The notes beneath the pieces were generated by a model that made no database searches, was not told where the DNA came from, and was given only the letters and a program-made list of their open reading frames with translations. The translations under genes and the position numbers were made by a program. Positions 30,238-39,601 of a stretch of 64,000 bases of DNA are shown here, piece after piece. The first letter of the stretch is position 1. Every line of letters begins with the position of its first letter. Source of the DNA: an uncultured Saprospiraceae bacterium (GTDB taxonomy: Bacteria; Bacteroidota; Bacteroidia; Chitinophagales; Saprospiraceae); NCBI GenBank assembly GCA_938045585.1, contig CALIAU010000005.1:244535-308534 (forward strand), given 5' to 3'.

Positions 30238-31422
30238 ATGATGCATACGATCAAACGCATATTAGGGTTTATTCAGAAAAAGAAACGAGGAAAAATTTCA
30301 TTGTTATTTCTATTTGCATTATTTATTGTTTCACTGCTTACTCCTTTTATTGCAAATGATATACCCATAGTATGTAAATCAAAAACAGGCTTAAAGTTCC
30401 CTGTGATACAAAAGTTGTGGAAGGGTTCTGCGCAGGCTAATATGGATTGCGAATGGAGCCTAAACCCATTAATTCCCTATAGCCAGAAAACAATAGATAT
30501 TAAAAACGGAAGATTCGCCAGTCCTTTTAGCAAGCAAAATACGACTAGTCTAAGAACGCGTCATTGGTTAGGGACTGACGCCCTTGGTAGAGACAGTTTA
30601 GCAGGTCTCATGTATGGAAGTTCGATAGCATTACGCGTGGGTCTTTTTTCAGCGCTAATTGCGCTCTTCCTTGGCCTTCTTGTAGGAACGTTTGCAGGCT
30701 ACTTTGGGAATAACATGCTAAAATTAAATGGCTTACAAGTTGTTCTTGTCATTGGACTCATTGTTCTTTTACTATATCAGTTGTCCTATGGTTTCTTTTT
30801 TGGGCATGCTTATGACGGCCTAAAGGAATTTGTTCTTTTTCTGCTAATTCTTGCTTTGGGGAGTATAGGAATTTTGAATTCAGCTTCACTATTAAAACAA
30901 ACAATCCGAGTACCTGTAGACAATATTGTTCTTTGGATATTTGAAGTTTATAAATCCATTCCAAACATTTTTTTCCTGCTCGTCCTGCTAAGTATTTTTG
31001 TAAAGTCTGGAGTCGCAAGTTTGGTGTTTACCTTATCGTTTATTCTTTGGCCAATTGTAGCTAGATATACGCGGGCTGAGATTTTAAAATTGAAAGAAGA
31101 AAACTTTATTAAGAGCGCGCAGGTATCTGGCATTTCTAGTTGGGGTATCGTGCGTTCGCATTTGCTTCTAAATGCAATAGGTCCTGCCTTAGTAAGTTTT
31201 GCCTTTAGTTTTTCTGCAGCGATTCTATTAGAAGCAACTTTATCTTTCTTAGGATTGGGATTATCTGTGGAGGAAGTGAGTTGGGGGAGTATGTTATCAG
31301 AGGTTAAGAACAATTACAAGGCATGGTGGTTAGCTCTATTTCCAGGTCTAGCCCTGTTTCTTGTTATAAGTGCATTAAACTATATAGGAGAGATGATTGG
31401 AGAGTTTTATGCGCAGTCTTAA
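30238..31422 (+). CDS. ABC transporter permease, OppC/DppC type
   Basis: 394 aa. N-terminal OppC segment (LFLFALFIVSLLTPFIAND), then RHWLGTDALGRDSLAGLMYG, the hallmark of OppC-type permeases, and a coupling loop YTRAEILKLKEENFIKSAQVSG. The start directly follows the stop of the OppB-type gene. No OppD/OppF ATPase follows; the next gene is on the other strand. Confidence 0.9.
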   Translation: MMHTIKRILGFIQKKKRGKISLLFLFALFIVSLLTPFIANDIPIVCKSKTGLKFPVIQKLWKGSAQANMDCEWSLNPLIPYSQKTIDIKNGRFASPFSKQNTTSLRTRHWLGTDALGRDSLAGLMYGSSIALRVGLFSALIALFLGLLVGTFAGYFGNNMLKLNGLQVVLVIGLIVLLLYQLSYGFFFGHAYDGLKEFVLFLLILALGSIGILNSASLLKQTIRVPVDNIVLWIFEVYKSIPNIFFLLVLLSIFVKSGVASLVFTLSFILWPIVARYTRAEILKLKEENFIKSAQVSGISSWGIVRSHLLLNAIGPALVSFAFSFSAAILLEATLSFLGLGLSVEEVSWGSMLSEVKNNYKAWWLALFPGLALFLVISALNYIGEMIGEFYAQS

Positions 31423-31625
31423 GAACCGTTTCTCTCTCTAATTTTCTTACTTCTTTTCTTACCAAATAAGGAAGATTTTCCTCTTTTGGTTTTGCTTAGG
31501 TCTACTTCTTCAGCCATTTTTTCTGTAGCTAAACAGCCCTCACCAGTCTTACAAGAAGGCAAAGTAATTATGAAAAAGGCTGGCAAAATGCCTATAAATA
31601 CGAGTTTTTTAAGTCGTGATATCAT
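31419..31625 (-). CDS. Small lipoprotein, unknown function
   Basis: 68 aa: Lys-rich N-terminus, hydrophobic core and lipobox LPSCK (Cys25), then a short mature part GEGCLATEKMAEEVDLSKTKRGKSSLFGKKRSKK that is highly basic at the end. A second Cys (30) precedes the ATEKM segment. Overlaps the stop of the convergent permease gene by 4 nt. The intact lipoprotein signal on such a short frame argues it is real. I recall similar tiny basic lipoproteins in Bacteroidota but no function. Confidence 0.6.
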   Translation of the reverse strand: MISRLKKLVFIGILPAFFIITLPSCKTGEGCLATEKMAEEVDLSKTKRGKSSLFGKKRSKKIRERNGS

Positions 31626-31739
31626 CTATCCAAAGATAAGCTAATCATCCGATAATTGCTAGTACTCTTCAAAATACCAGTAAAATGGGGCATTTATATC
31701 TTAAAAACCCCGTATTTACTTGATTTATATATATAAATA

Positions 31740-31771
31740 TTTGTTTATATGTTCCAGTTGACATACTTTTG
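31740..31771 (+). promoter_or_regulatory. Bacteroidota-type promoter for the HU gene
   Basis: TTTG (31740-31743) and TACTTTTG (31764-31771) are separated by 20 nt, matching the primary-sigma consensus TTTG-N19-20-TAnnTTTG of this phylum. Transcription would begin a few bases further, giving a 5' UTR of about 25 nt before the ATG at 31802. Confidence 0.75.
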
Positions 31772-31801
31772 AGTATCTAATTCATAAATAAAATTTATAT
31801 A

Positions 31802-32074
31802 ATGAACAAAGGAGATCTTATAAACAATGTAGCTGCTAAAGCTGATATTTCTAAAGCAGAAGCGACTGAAGCTGTAAATTGCGTATTCGAATCTATTGAG
31901 AAGGCCTTAAAAAAAGGTGGTAAAGCATCTTTCGTTGGATTTGGAACTTTCTCAACTAACAGAAGAAAAGCAAGAGATGGAAGAAACCCTGCTACTGGAG
32001 AAAAAATTAGAATTAAGGCGAAGACCTTAGTAAAGTTTAAAGCTGGTAAAGCGTTAGTTGACTCAGTGAACTAA
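31802..32074 (+). CDS. HU-family DNA-binding protein
   Basis: 90 aa histone-like protein. Starts MNKGDLINNVAAKADISKAEA and contains the HU signature FGTFSTNRRKARDGRNPATGEKI, including the Arg-rich arm with the intercalating Pro (NPATG). Single-gene transcript bounded by its own promoter and by the terminator at 32105. Confidence 0.97.
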   Translation: MNKGDLINNVAAKADISKAEATEAVNCVFESIEKALKKGGKASFVGFGTFSTNRRKARDGRNPATGEKIRIKAKTLVKFKAGKALVDSVN

Positions 32075-32104
32075 TATTACTTTCAAATAAGATATTAACT
32101 TTAC

Positions 32105-32136
32105 GGGCAGTTTGAATTTTCAAATTGCCCTTTTTT
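32105..32136 (+). terminator. Intrinsic terminator after HU, just before the transketolase gene
   Basis: GGGCAGTTTG (32105-32114), 6-nt loop, CAAATTGCCC (32121-32130; one G-U pair), then TTTTTT. Only 12 nt separate the T-tract from the transketolase ATG at 32149. It also rules out the longer frame starting at 32125. Confidence 0.85.
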
Positions 32137-32148
32137 ATTATAAGACGA

Positions 32149-32991
32149 ATGACCGAAACAACAAAACTCAAAAACATTGCCTCTCAAGTACGTAGAGACA
32201 TAATTAGACAGACACATGCCGTATCTTCTGGACACCCGGGAGGATCCCTAGGGTGCACAGATTTTCTAACAGCTATGTACTTCCACATAATGGATCATAA
32301 TCCTGATTTTAAAATGGAAGGTAAAAACGAAGATGTGTTCTTCTTAAGCAACGGACATATCTCACCCGTATTCTACAGCGTTCTTGCGCGGAGTGGCTAC
32401 TTCCCTATTGAAGAACTGGCTACGTTCAGAAAATTAAACTCAAGATTACAAGGACATCCTGCTACCCACGAAAAATTACCTGGGATACGGGTAGCAAGTG
32501 GGTCACTTGGCCAAGGAATCTCCGTGGCATTAGGCACCGCACTTTCAAAGCGCCTGTATAAGGATGACAAATTTGTATATGTGCTTACTGGTGATGGAGA
32601 ATTACAAGAGGGTCAGGTCTGGGAAGCTATCATGTTTGCCGCCCACCATAAGGTTACTAACATGATTGCAATAGTCGACTGGAATGGACAACAAATTGAT
32701 GGACCAAATGATGAAGTGATGAGTCTTGGAGACCTCCCAGGCAAGTGGGAATCTTTTGGCTGGAACGTACTTACCATGGATGGCCACAATTTTGAGGATA
32801 TTATTAGCACTATGCAAACTGCTAAGGAAAAATCCGTTGAAGGCAAACCAGTCGTAGTACTTATGAAAACAGATATGGGTAAGGGTGTGGATTTTATGGA
32901 AGGAACACATGCATGGCATGGTAAGGCACCTAATGATGAACAAAAAGAAATTGCATTAGCACAATTAGAAGAAACCTTAGGAGACTACTAA
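32149..32991 (+). CDS. Transketolase N-terminal subunit
   Basis: 281 aa thiamine-diphosphate (ThDP)-binding half of a split transketolase. [10 protein letters not shown] near the start and [13 protein letters not shown]...DWN provide the ThDP/Mg binding GDG-x-N-type motif; HLVAGS-like [14 protein letters not shown] is also family-typical. The ATG at 32149 (MTETTKL) is chosen because the upstream alternative lies inside the HU terminator. The other half follows after 4 nt. Acts in the non-oxidative pentose phosphate pathway. Confidence 0.92.
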   Translation: MTETTKLKNIASQVRRDIIRQTHAVSSGHPGGSLGCTDFLTAMYFHIMDHNPDFKMEGKNEDVFFLSNGHISPVFYSVLARSGYFPIEELATFRKLNSRLQGHPATHEKLPGIRVASGSLGQGISVALGTALSKRLYKDDKFVYVLTGDGELQEGQVWEAIMFAAHHKVTNMIAIVDWNGQQIDGPNDEVMSLGDLPGKWESFGWNVLTMDGHNFEDIISTMQTAKEKSVEGKPVVVLMKTDMGKGVDFMEGTHAWHGKAPNDEQKEIALAQLEETLGDY

Positions 32992-32995
32992 AATT

Positions 32996-33952
32996 ATGAT
33001 TCAAGAAATAACATTCACAGAAAAAAAAGCCACAAGAGATGGCTTCGGAGAGGGACTCTTAGAAGCTGGAAAACGTAATCCAGAAGTAGTAGCACTATGC
33101 GCAGACCTAATTGGCTCTTTAAAAATGCAGCACTTCATTAAAGAGTTTCCTGATCGCTTTTTTCAAGTAGGAATTGCAGAAGCAAATATGATGGGGATAG
33201 CAGCAGGTCTTGCTATTGGAGGAAAGATTCCTTTTACTGGCACCTTTGCCAACTTCTCTACAGGAAGGGTTTATGATCAAATTCGCCAGTCTATCGCTTA
33301 TTCTCATAAAAATGTAAAAATTTGTGCATCACATGCTGGTTTAACCTTAGGAGAAGATGGAGCAACCCATCAAATATTAGAAGATCTAGGCATGATGAAA
33401 ATGCTACCAGGTATGACTGTTATAAATCCATGTGATTACAATCAGACTAAGGCAGCAACTATTGCAATTGCTAATCATAAGGGTCCTGTATATCTAAGAT
33501 TCGGAAGACCTTCTTGGCCTGTATTTATGCCTGCTGATCAAGAATTCGAAATTGGCAAAGCCATCACTCTTGCAAAAGGGAATGATATAAGCATATTTGC
33601 TACAGGACATATGGTATGGCAATCAGTGGAAGCAGCTAAAATTTTAGATAAAGAAGGTATTAGTGTAGAACTAATAAATATTCATACTATAAAACCTTTA
33701 GACGAACAGGCTGTTCTTAGTTCAGTAGCGAAAACGAAATGTGCTCTAACAGCAGAAGAACATCAAGTGAATGGAGGTCTGGGCGAAAGCATTGCTAGTC
33801 TTTTATCTAGAAACAATCCTGCTCCAGTAGAAATAGTAGCAGTAAATGACAGTTTTGGAGAAAGTGGAAAACCGGATCAACTTTTAGATAAATATGGTCT
33901 TGGTGTTGCAGACATAGTTGCTGCAGCTAGAAGGGCCTTAGCAAGAAAATAA
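32996..33952 (+). CDS. Transketolase C-terminal subunit
   Basis: 318 aa pyrimidine-binding plus C-terminal domain of the split transketolase. [18 protein letters not shown] carries the catalytic Glu that activates Th[17 protein letters not shown] is the substrate-site His region, and the C-terminal transketolase_C domain includes [14 protein letters not shown]. Pairs with the preceding gene. Together they match full transketolase, although the related 1-deoxyxylulose-type and sulfonate enzymes share this split form. Confidence 0.92.
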   Translation: MIQEITFTEKKATRDGFGEGLLEAGKRNPEVVALCADLIGSLKMQHFIKEFPDRFFQVGIAEANMMGIAAGLAIGGKIPFTGTFANFSTGRVYDQIRQSIAYSHKNVKICASHAGLTLGEDGATHQILEDLGMMKMLPGMTVINPCDYNQTKAATIAIANHKGPVYLRFGRPSWPVFMPADQEFEIGKAITLAKGNDISIFATGHMVWQSVEAAKILDKEGISVELINIHTIKPLDEQAVLSSVAKTKCALTAEEHQVNGGLGESIASLLSRNNPAPVEIVAVNDSFGESGKPDQLLDKYGLGVADIVAAARRALARK

Positions 33953-33972
33953 AAACTTAAACAGAAATTATA

Positions 33973-35118
33973 ATGAAATTTGGCACTAAAGCAATACACG
34001 CAGGTATAGAGCCTGATCCAAGTTCAGGAGCTATAATGACTCCCATTTTTCAAACCTCTACCTATGTACAGGACGCACCTGGTGTACATAAGGGCTATGA
34101 GTATGCACGTACTCAAAACCCAACAAGGACAGTACTTGAAAAAAACCTAGCTGCTTTAGAAAATGGAAAACGTGCCATATGTTTTTCTAGTGGTTTGGCT
34201 GCTCTAGATGCTATACTTAAAACATTGAATCCTGGAGATGAACTTATTTCAACAAATGATTTATATGGAGGTTCTTATCGTTTGATGAATAGTCTGTATG
34301 GCAAGTATGGTATTAAGTTTCATTTTGTTGCCATGGACAATATGTCAGATCTTGAGCAAACAATAAACGAAAACACAAAAATGATATGGGTGGAAACACC
34401 AACAAACCCCATGTTAAACATTGTAGATATAAAAGCAGTGTGTGATCTAGTAAAAGGAAAAGACATACAGGTCTGTGTTGACAATACTTTTGCATCTCCT
34501 TACTTGCAAACACCTCTAGATTTAGGTGCAGATATTGTAATGCATTCTGCAACTAAATATATAGGTGGGCACTCTGATGTAATCCATGGCTGTGTCGTTA
34601 CAAATGACGAATCCTTTGCAGACCAGTTACAGTATATTCAAAATGCTGCTGGTGCTGTACCTGGACCACAGGATTGTTTCCTTGTTTTAAGAGGTATCAA
34701 AACGATGCATGTACGGGTTCAACGTTCTTGTGAAAATGCTGCAATTATAGCTGAGTTCCTAGATGCACACCCAAAAGTTTCAAAAACCTATTACCCAGGA
34801 TTTAAAAACCATCCTGGCCATGCAGTTGCAGCAAAGCAAATGCGCATGTTTGGCGGTATGGTTTCATTTGACTTAGTGGACGGTAGCGAAAAAAATGCAA
34901 ATGCTGTATTGAGCAATACACATCTTTTTAGTTTGGCAGAATCTCTTGGTGGCGTAGAGTCTTTAATTGGGCATCCTGCCTCTATGACACATGCCTCTAT
35001 TCCTAGAGAGGAGCGATTAAAGGTAGGTTTGACTGACTCCTTAATTAGGTTAAGTATAGGCATAGAAGATGTAGATGATTTGAAGAATGATCTTGCACAT
35101 GCCTTAGATCAAATATAA
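33973..35118 (+). CDS. Cys/Met metabolism PLP enzyme (cystathionine gamma-synthase/lyase type)
   Basis: 381 aa fold-type I PLP enzyme. Start KFGTKAIHAGIEPDPSSGAI, PLP Lys195 in MHSATKYIGGH, and the C-terminal SLAESLGGVESLIGHPASMTH plus IRLSIGIED. Bacteroidota proteins of this exact type are annotated as cystathionine gamma-synthase or gamma-lyase; sequence alone does not separate them. Begins 20 nt after the transketolase, possibly same operon. Links to metH functionally through homocysteine/methionine metabolism. Confidence 0.9.
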   Translation: MKFGTKAIHAGIEPDPSSGAIMTPIFQTSTYVQDAPGVHKGYEYARTQNPTRTVLEKNLAALENGKRAICFSSGLAALDAILKTLNPGDELISTNDLYGGSYRLMNSLYGKYGIKFHFVAMDNMSDLEQTINENTKMIWVETPTNPMLNIVDIKAVCDLVKGKDIQVCVDNTFASPYLQTPLDLGADIVMHSATKYIGGHSDVIHGCVVTNDESFADQLQYIQNAAGAVPGPQDCFLVLRGIKTMHVRVQRSCENAAIIAEFLDAHPKVSKTYYPGFKNHPGHAVAAKQMRMFGGMVSFDLVDGSEKNANAVLSNTHLFSLAESLGGVESLIGHPASMTHASIPREERLKVGLTDSLIRLSIGIEDVDDLKNDLAHALDQI

Positions 35119-35164
35119 AAGCTCTACTTGTTTACCTCAGCTTGTATTCTACCATACTAGGTAG

Positions 35165-35857
35165 ATGACTTACTCAAATAATACTATTAAGTCTTGGGCA
35201 GCGGAAGATCGCCCAAGGGAAAAGTTAATCCTAAAAGGAACGAAGGCTTTAAGTACTGCAGAACTTTTAGCAATCTTAATTGGTTCAGGATCTAGAGACA
35301 GATCTGCTGTACAATTAGCCCAAGAAATTCTAGGGTTTTACGCTAATAATCTTCAAGAGCTTTCCAAAGCAAGCGTTAAGGACCTCAGCAGTTTTAAAGG
35401 CATAGGGGAGGCAAAGGCTATATCTATAATTGCAGCCTTGGAAATAGCAAGGCGCAAACAAAATAGCCAAGCGAAAACCCTTCAAAAAATTGAAAGTAGT
35501 AAGGATGCATATCAGATAATTTCACCTTTCATTGCAGATCTACAACACGAGGAATTCTGGATACTTTTACTAAACAGAAATAATCGAGTAATTGGTCAAA
35601 AGCAAATAAGTTCTGGAGGTGTTTCAGGTACAGTCGTGGATCCCAAGGTTATCTTCAAAGTTGCGTTGGAGCACTTGGCTAGTGCAATCATCCTTTCTCA
35701 CAACCATCCCTCAGGAAATTTAAAGCCAAGTAGACAAGACTTAGACATCACAAAAAAATTACATCTAGCTGGAAATGCCATTGAAGTAAAAGTGCTGGAC
35801 CACCTAATCATATCGCAGGAAGGATATTTCAGTTTTGCAGATGAAGGTTTACTATAG
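35165..35857 (+). CDS. radC: RadC family JAB-domain protein
   Basis: 230 aa. N-terminal helix-hairpin-helix-like region (SSFKGIGEAKAISIIAALEIARR) and the JAB/MPN metal site HNHPSGNLKPSRQDLD. Annotated as DNA repair protein RadC, though its real function is unproven. 46 nt after the PLP enzyme. Confidence 0.94.
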   Translation: MTYSNNTIKSWAAEDRPREKLILKGTKALSTAELLAILIGSGSRDRSAVQLAQEILGFYANNLQELSKASVKDLSSFKGIGEAKAISIIAALEIARRKQNSQAKTLQKIESSKDAYQIISPFIADLQHEEFWILLLNRNNRVIGQKQISSGGVSGTVVDPKVIFKVALEHLASAIILSHNHPSGNLKPSRQDLDITKKLHLAGNAIEVKVLDHLIISQEGYFSFADEGLL

Positions 35858-35946
35858 CCAAAAAAGCTATAAACTTTAAAATTCTAGAATAAAATCACTC
35901 GTTTACAAAACAATATCCTTAGATAGACTGTATTATTGTGTTCAGA

Positions 35947-37710
35947 ATGGCAGATAAGAAAAAATCATTGGATTGGTATTTATTGGCTAGAGTGCTCGCT
36001 CTGTCCTTACCCTATAAGAAGTTACTATGGGTAGCGGTAATTCTTGCCGTTGTATTAGCTCCTTTGACCAACATTCGCCCCTACCTCATTAAAGTGATGT
36101 ATGATGACTATATCATAAAGAATGATATGGAAGGGCTAAAATTAGTCGCCCTAATATTTATCGTTGTTATTCTATTGGTTGGGCCCCTTCGTTACCTATT
36201 TATTTATTTGACCTCTTTGTTAGGTCAGTATGTCGTGCTTGACCTTAGAAACAATGTGTTCAAACATATTTCTGAACTTCAACTTAAATATTTTGACAAG
36301 ACTGCTGTTGGGCAATCTACTACACGTACTATAAATGATGTAGAAGCAATTAATACGGTATTTACTCAAGGCTCATTTACTATAATAGCAGATATGTTGG
36401 GACTATTTGCGGTCATTGGAATTATGTTCTATACAAGTTGGCGTTTGGCCCTTATATGTTTGTTAGTTATTCCTTTCCTAATATTGGCTACATATATTTT
36501 CAAAGAAAAGGTCAAGGTTTCATTTCAAAGAGTGCGTACCCAAATTTCCAAAATGAATGCATTTCTTCAAGAACGTATTTCTGGGATGCGAGAAATACAA
36601 ATCCTCAATGCGGAAAAAAGAGAAATGGATAAGTTTAAGATTATAAACAAAGCATATACACAGGCCAATTTGAATTCCATTTTATACTATGCCATCTTCT
36701 TCCCAGTAGTGGAATTATTTTCTTCAATCGCCTTTGCATTACTTATTTGGTATGGTGCTAGTGGATATTTGGAAGGAAAAGTTTCTTTTGGTTCGCTGAT
36801 CGCTTTTCCAATGTTCTTATCTATGCTCTTTCGCCCAATTCGAATGATGGCCGATAAGTTTAACACACTACAAATGGGCTTAGTTGCCTCTGGAAGAGTT
36901 TTTGATGTCTTAGATAACAAAGATAAGATACCGAACTACGGTACGATTTCTAGAGATAAAATAGACGGTAAGGTAGAATTCGAAAATGTACGCTTTGCCT
37001 ATGATGATGAAAACTATGTATTAAATGATATTTCTTTTGTTCTCAAGCCAGGTGAAACGGTTGCAATTGTAGGTAGTACAGGTTCTGGAAAAACTACGAT
37101 CATTAATCTATTAAATAGACTCTATGAAGTAAAAGAGGGATCAATTAAAATTGACGATGTTGATATAAAGAAGTATGAGCTACACATGCTGCGTAGGAGG
37201 ATCTCCATGGTCCTGCAAGATGTATTTTTATTCAATGGAAGTGTATTAGATAACATCCGTCTGAGAAATGAAGAAATCACTAAGGAAGAAATTTTAAAAG
37301 CATCCAAAATGATAGGTGCACATTCCTATATTTCACAATTGCCAGGCGGGTATGATTTTATTCTTTCAGAACGTGGATCTAATCTTTCCGTAGGCCAAAG
37401 GCAACTTATATCCTTTGTCAGAGCTCTAGTGTTTAATCCAGATATTCTCATTCTTGATGAAGCAACCTCCTCAATTGATACAGAAACAGAGCTTACGATA
37501 CAATATGCGATCGAACAGCTTATCCAAAAACGGAGTTCGATCATCATAGCACATAGATTATCTACGATTAGGCATGCAGATAAGATTTTAGTACTAGACA
37601 AAGGGCGTATAGTAGAGATGGGAGATCACAATAGCTTACTGCAAAAAGAAAATGGTAAGTATAAAGATCTATATGAAATGCAATTTTTAGAAATGTCAAA
37701 TGAGTCTTAG
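35947..37710 (+). CDS. ABC transporter (fused permease-ATPase, exporter type)
   Basis: 587 aa from the ATG at 35947 (a GTG at 35938 would add three residues). Six-helix ABC membrane domain (about 20-320), then the ATPase with Walker A VGSTGSGKTT, Q-loop VLQDVFLF, signature NLSVGQRQ, Walker B ILILDEATSS and H-loop IIAHRLSTI. MsbA/multidrug-type half-transporter forming a homodimer or heterodimer. The substrate cannot be told; the neighbouring glycosyltransferase allows a lipid or glycan. Confidence 0.92.
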   Translation: MADKKKSLDWYLLARVLALSLPYKKLLWVAVILAVVLAPLTNIRPYLIKVMYDDYIIKNDMEGLKLVALIFIVVILLVGPLRYLFIYLTSLLGQYVVLDLRNNVFKHISELQLKYFDKTAVGQSTTRTINDVEAINTVFTQGSFTIIADMLGLFAVIGIMFYTSWRLALICLLVIPFLILATYIFKEKVKVSFQRVRTQISKMNAFLQERISGMREIQILNAEKREMDKFKIINKAYTQANLNSILYYAIFFPVVELFSSIAFALLIWYGASGYLEGKVSFGSLIAFPMFLSMLFRPIRMMADKFNTLQMGLVASGRVFDVLDNKDKIPNYGTISRDKIDGKVEFENVRFAYDDENYVLNDISFVLKPGETVAIVGSTGSGKTTIINLLNRLYEVKEGSIKIDDVDIKKYELHMLRRRISMVLQDVFLFNGSVLDNIRLRNEEITKEEILKASKMIGAHSYISQLPGGYDFILSERGSNLSVGQRQLISFVRALVFNPDILILDEATSSIDTETELTIQYAIEQLIQKRSSIIIAHRLSTIRHADKILVLDKGRIVEMGDHNSLLQKENGKYKDLYEMQFLEMSNES

Positions 37711-37768
37711 CCTTTAAAAACTATTTCTTAATCCAAATTGTATTATTTTTAGACTAAGCATCTAAACA

Positions 37769-38245
37769 ATGACGAATCAAAGACAGAAAAGGCAATCAAA
37801 CCCATTAGGGGGAATAATAGGAATAGCAATTTTCGCTATAATCATTTTTGTATTGTTCAAAATGGTGTCAGGAATATTTACCTTACTCTCTTGGTTGGCG
37901 CCTATATTATTTATACTTGCTCTTATCTACAATAGGCAGGTTGTATTTGACTACGGTAAAATGCTTGCAAGAAACCTAAAAAATGATCTACCCCGCGGTC
38001 TTGTTTATAGTGTCTTATCTTTTTTAGGATTTCCTCTAGTCAGTGCCTTCTTATTTTTTAAAGCCTTTGCTACACACAAAGCAAAAAAGATAGTTAAACA
38101 AAAAGAAGAAGACTTTGATGATTATGAAGAAATTGAGGACGAAGACTTTTTAGATCTACCCGAACTTGAAATTACAAAGGAAACTAGGTCACAGAAAGGA
38201 AATGATGCTGACACTGACTCCACCTATGATGATCTCTTTAAGTAA
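37769..38245 (+). CDS. Membrane protein with acidic tail, possibly DUF4834-like
   Basis: 158 aa. Two or more hydrophobic segments near the N-terminus (GGIIGIAIFAIIIFVLFKMVSG and LAPILFILALIY), a further one near 85-105 (SVLSFLGFPLVSAFLFFKAF), then a strongly acidic tail (EEDFDDYEEIEDEDF). Function unknown; the resemblance to the short Bacteroidota family DUF4834 is my impression only. It lies 5 nt before the glycosyltransferase and 58 nt after the ABC exporter. Confidence 0.6.
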   Translation: MTNQRQKRQSNPLGGIIGIAIFAIIIFVLFKMVSGIFTLLSWLAPILFILALIYNRQVVFDYGKMLARNLKNDLPRGLVYSVLSFLGFPLVSAFLFFKAFATHKAKKIVKQKEEDFDDYEEIEDEDFLDLPELEITKETRSQKGNDADTDSTYDDLFK

Positions 38246-38250
38246 GCCTA

Positions 38251-39381
38251 TTGATTATTTACTTTGCTATATCACTGCTACTTATTTTAATTTACGGAGT
38301 CCTTATGTTAGACATATTTGGACACTGGTCTGAGCAAAAAGAACATCATATTTCGCAGGACTTTACTCCAACTGCATTTTTAAGTATTATAATTTCAGCA
38401 AGAAATGAACAAGATAGTATCACTGACTGTCTGCAGTCAATTTTAGACAATGACTATCCTAAGAATCTCTTTGAAATAATAGTAGTGGATGATCATTCAG
38501 AAGATAATACCGCTAAACAAATAAGATACTTTCAGGATGAAAGGATACAAGTATTCCGTTTAGCAGAAACAGGCTTATCTGGTAAAAAACAAGCAATTGA
38601 ATATGGTATTTCAAAGGCCAAAGGAAACATTATTTTAGTGACAGATGCAGATTGTCAAGTACCACTACAATGGTTACGCTTTCATAGTTCATTTTACACA
38701 CATAGTGATGCTCAATGCGTTACCGGTCCTATCAAATATAAAAACACCAATACGCTCATAGAGCGTTTTCAGTCTTTAGACCTTATAGGAATGATGGGTG
38801 TTACGCAGGCAGGCATTTTCTCTGATAAATGGTACATGGCGAATGGAGCAAATATGTCTTTTATAAAAGAAAAATTCTACGAAGTAGGAGCATACCACTC
38901 TTCAAAGCAATTTGCATCTGGAGATGATATTTTTCTTATTCAAGCCATTGCAGACATCTATCCAGATAAGGTGTTTTTCTTAAAAAATCCAAAAGCTGCA
39001 GTAATTACAGACGCAGAATCAACATGGAAAGATTTATATCATCAACGATTACGCTGGGGAACTAAAAATAAGTCATATAAGCAGAAAGCCATTACAATAA
39101 CCCTCGGTATTGTCTTTATTTTTTGTTGCAGCATTGTTTTGAACCTAAGTCTCATTCCATTTTTTGGGATGACTGCGCTATTCGTATTAGGAGCTCAATT
39201 AATATCAAAATTTACAATTGACTATTTTTACCTTCAAAGGCTAAATAGGTATTTTAATAATTCTAAGCGCATTCCTTCCTTCATATATTCTAGCTTGATT
39301 TATATTGTATATATCGTCTGGATTGGTATTGCCAGTTTGTTTCTCAAAAAATATACTTGGAAGGGTAGAGAGTTAGAGTAA
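38251..39381 (+). CDS. Family 2 glycosyltransferase, membrane bound
   Basis: 376 aa. N-terminal membrane helix, then a GT-A domain with SIIISARNEQDSITDCL, VVDDHSEDNT, VTDADCQVP (the DxD motif) and the RLRWGTKNKSYK product motif (Q/RxxRW). C-terminal helices follow (about 285-370). The start is TTG at 38251, five bases after the previous stop; no better ATG precedes the first helix. Processive or lipid-linked sugar transfer at the inner membrane is likely; acceptor unknown. Confidence 0.88.
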   Translation: MIIYFAISLLLILIYGVLMLDIFGHWSEQKEHHISQDFTPTAFLSIIISARNEQDSITDCLQSILDNDYPKNLFEIIVVDDHSEDNTAKQIRYFQDERIQVFRLAETGLSGKKQAIEYGISKAKGNIILVTDADCQVPLQWLRFHSSFYTHSDAQCVTGPIKYKNTNTLIERFQSLDLIGMMGVTQAGIFSDKWYMANGANMSFIKEKFYEVGAYHSSKQFASGDDIFLIQAIADIYPDKVFFLKNPKAAVITDAESTWKDLYHQRLRWGTKNKSYKQKAITITLGIVFIFCCSIVLNLSLIPFFGMTALFVLGAQLISKFTIDYFYLQRLNRYFNNSKRIPSFIYSSLIYIVYIVWIGIASLFLKKYTWKGRELE

Positions 39382-39481
39382 GAAAATGTTAAAGTGTATT
39401 GCTTCTGACATCCATTCTGTCGACTAGTATTCAAATCCTTAGGTAAATCAATAAAAACATGGGGTATTGGCTTATAAATCT

Positions 39482-39514
39482 GTCTTATAGGTGAGAAACT
39501 TGATACACCCTTAT
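39482..39514 (+). promoter_or_regulatory. TGAGAAAC/ACACCC motif upstream of a T9SS cargo gene
   Basis: TGAGAAACT (39492-39500), four bases, then ACACCCTTAT (39505-39514), preceded by GTCTTATAGGTG. The same pair of motifs, with a 0-5 nt spacer, occurs five times in the linkers of the hairpin RNA genes at 53.2-53.7 kb, and GTCTTATAAGTG occurs in copy 2 there. It lies about 88 nt before the ATG at 39602. Role unknown: a protein site, or a remnant of the same element. Confidence 0.4.
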
Positions 39515-39601
39515 CCTGTCTTAAATTAGCCTCATATGTGCATGATGGTATAAGAGTGTTTAAGTATTTATTACCCTAATACTTTGAAACACTTATTCTA
39601 A

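Noticed and set aside
32125..32148. Earlier start for the transketolase N-terminal subunit
   Set aside because: It lies in the terminator hairpin and T-tract; MTETTKL at 32149 is the normal start.
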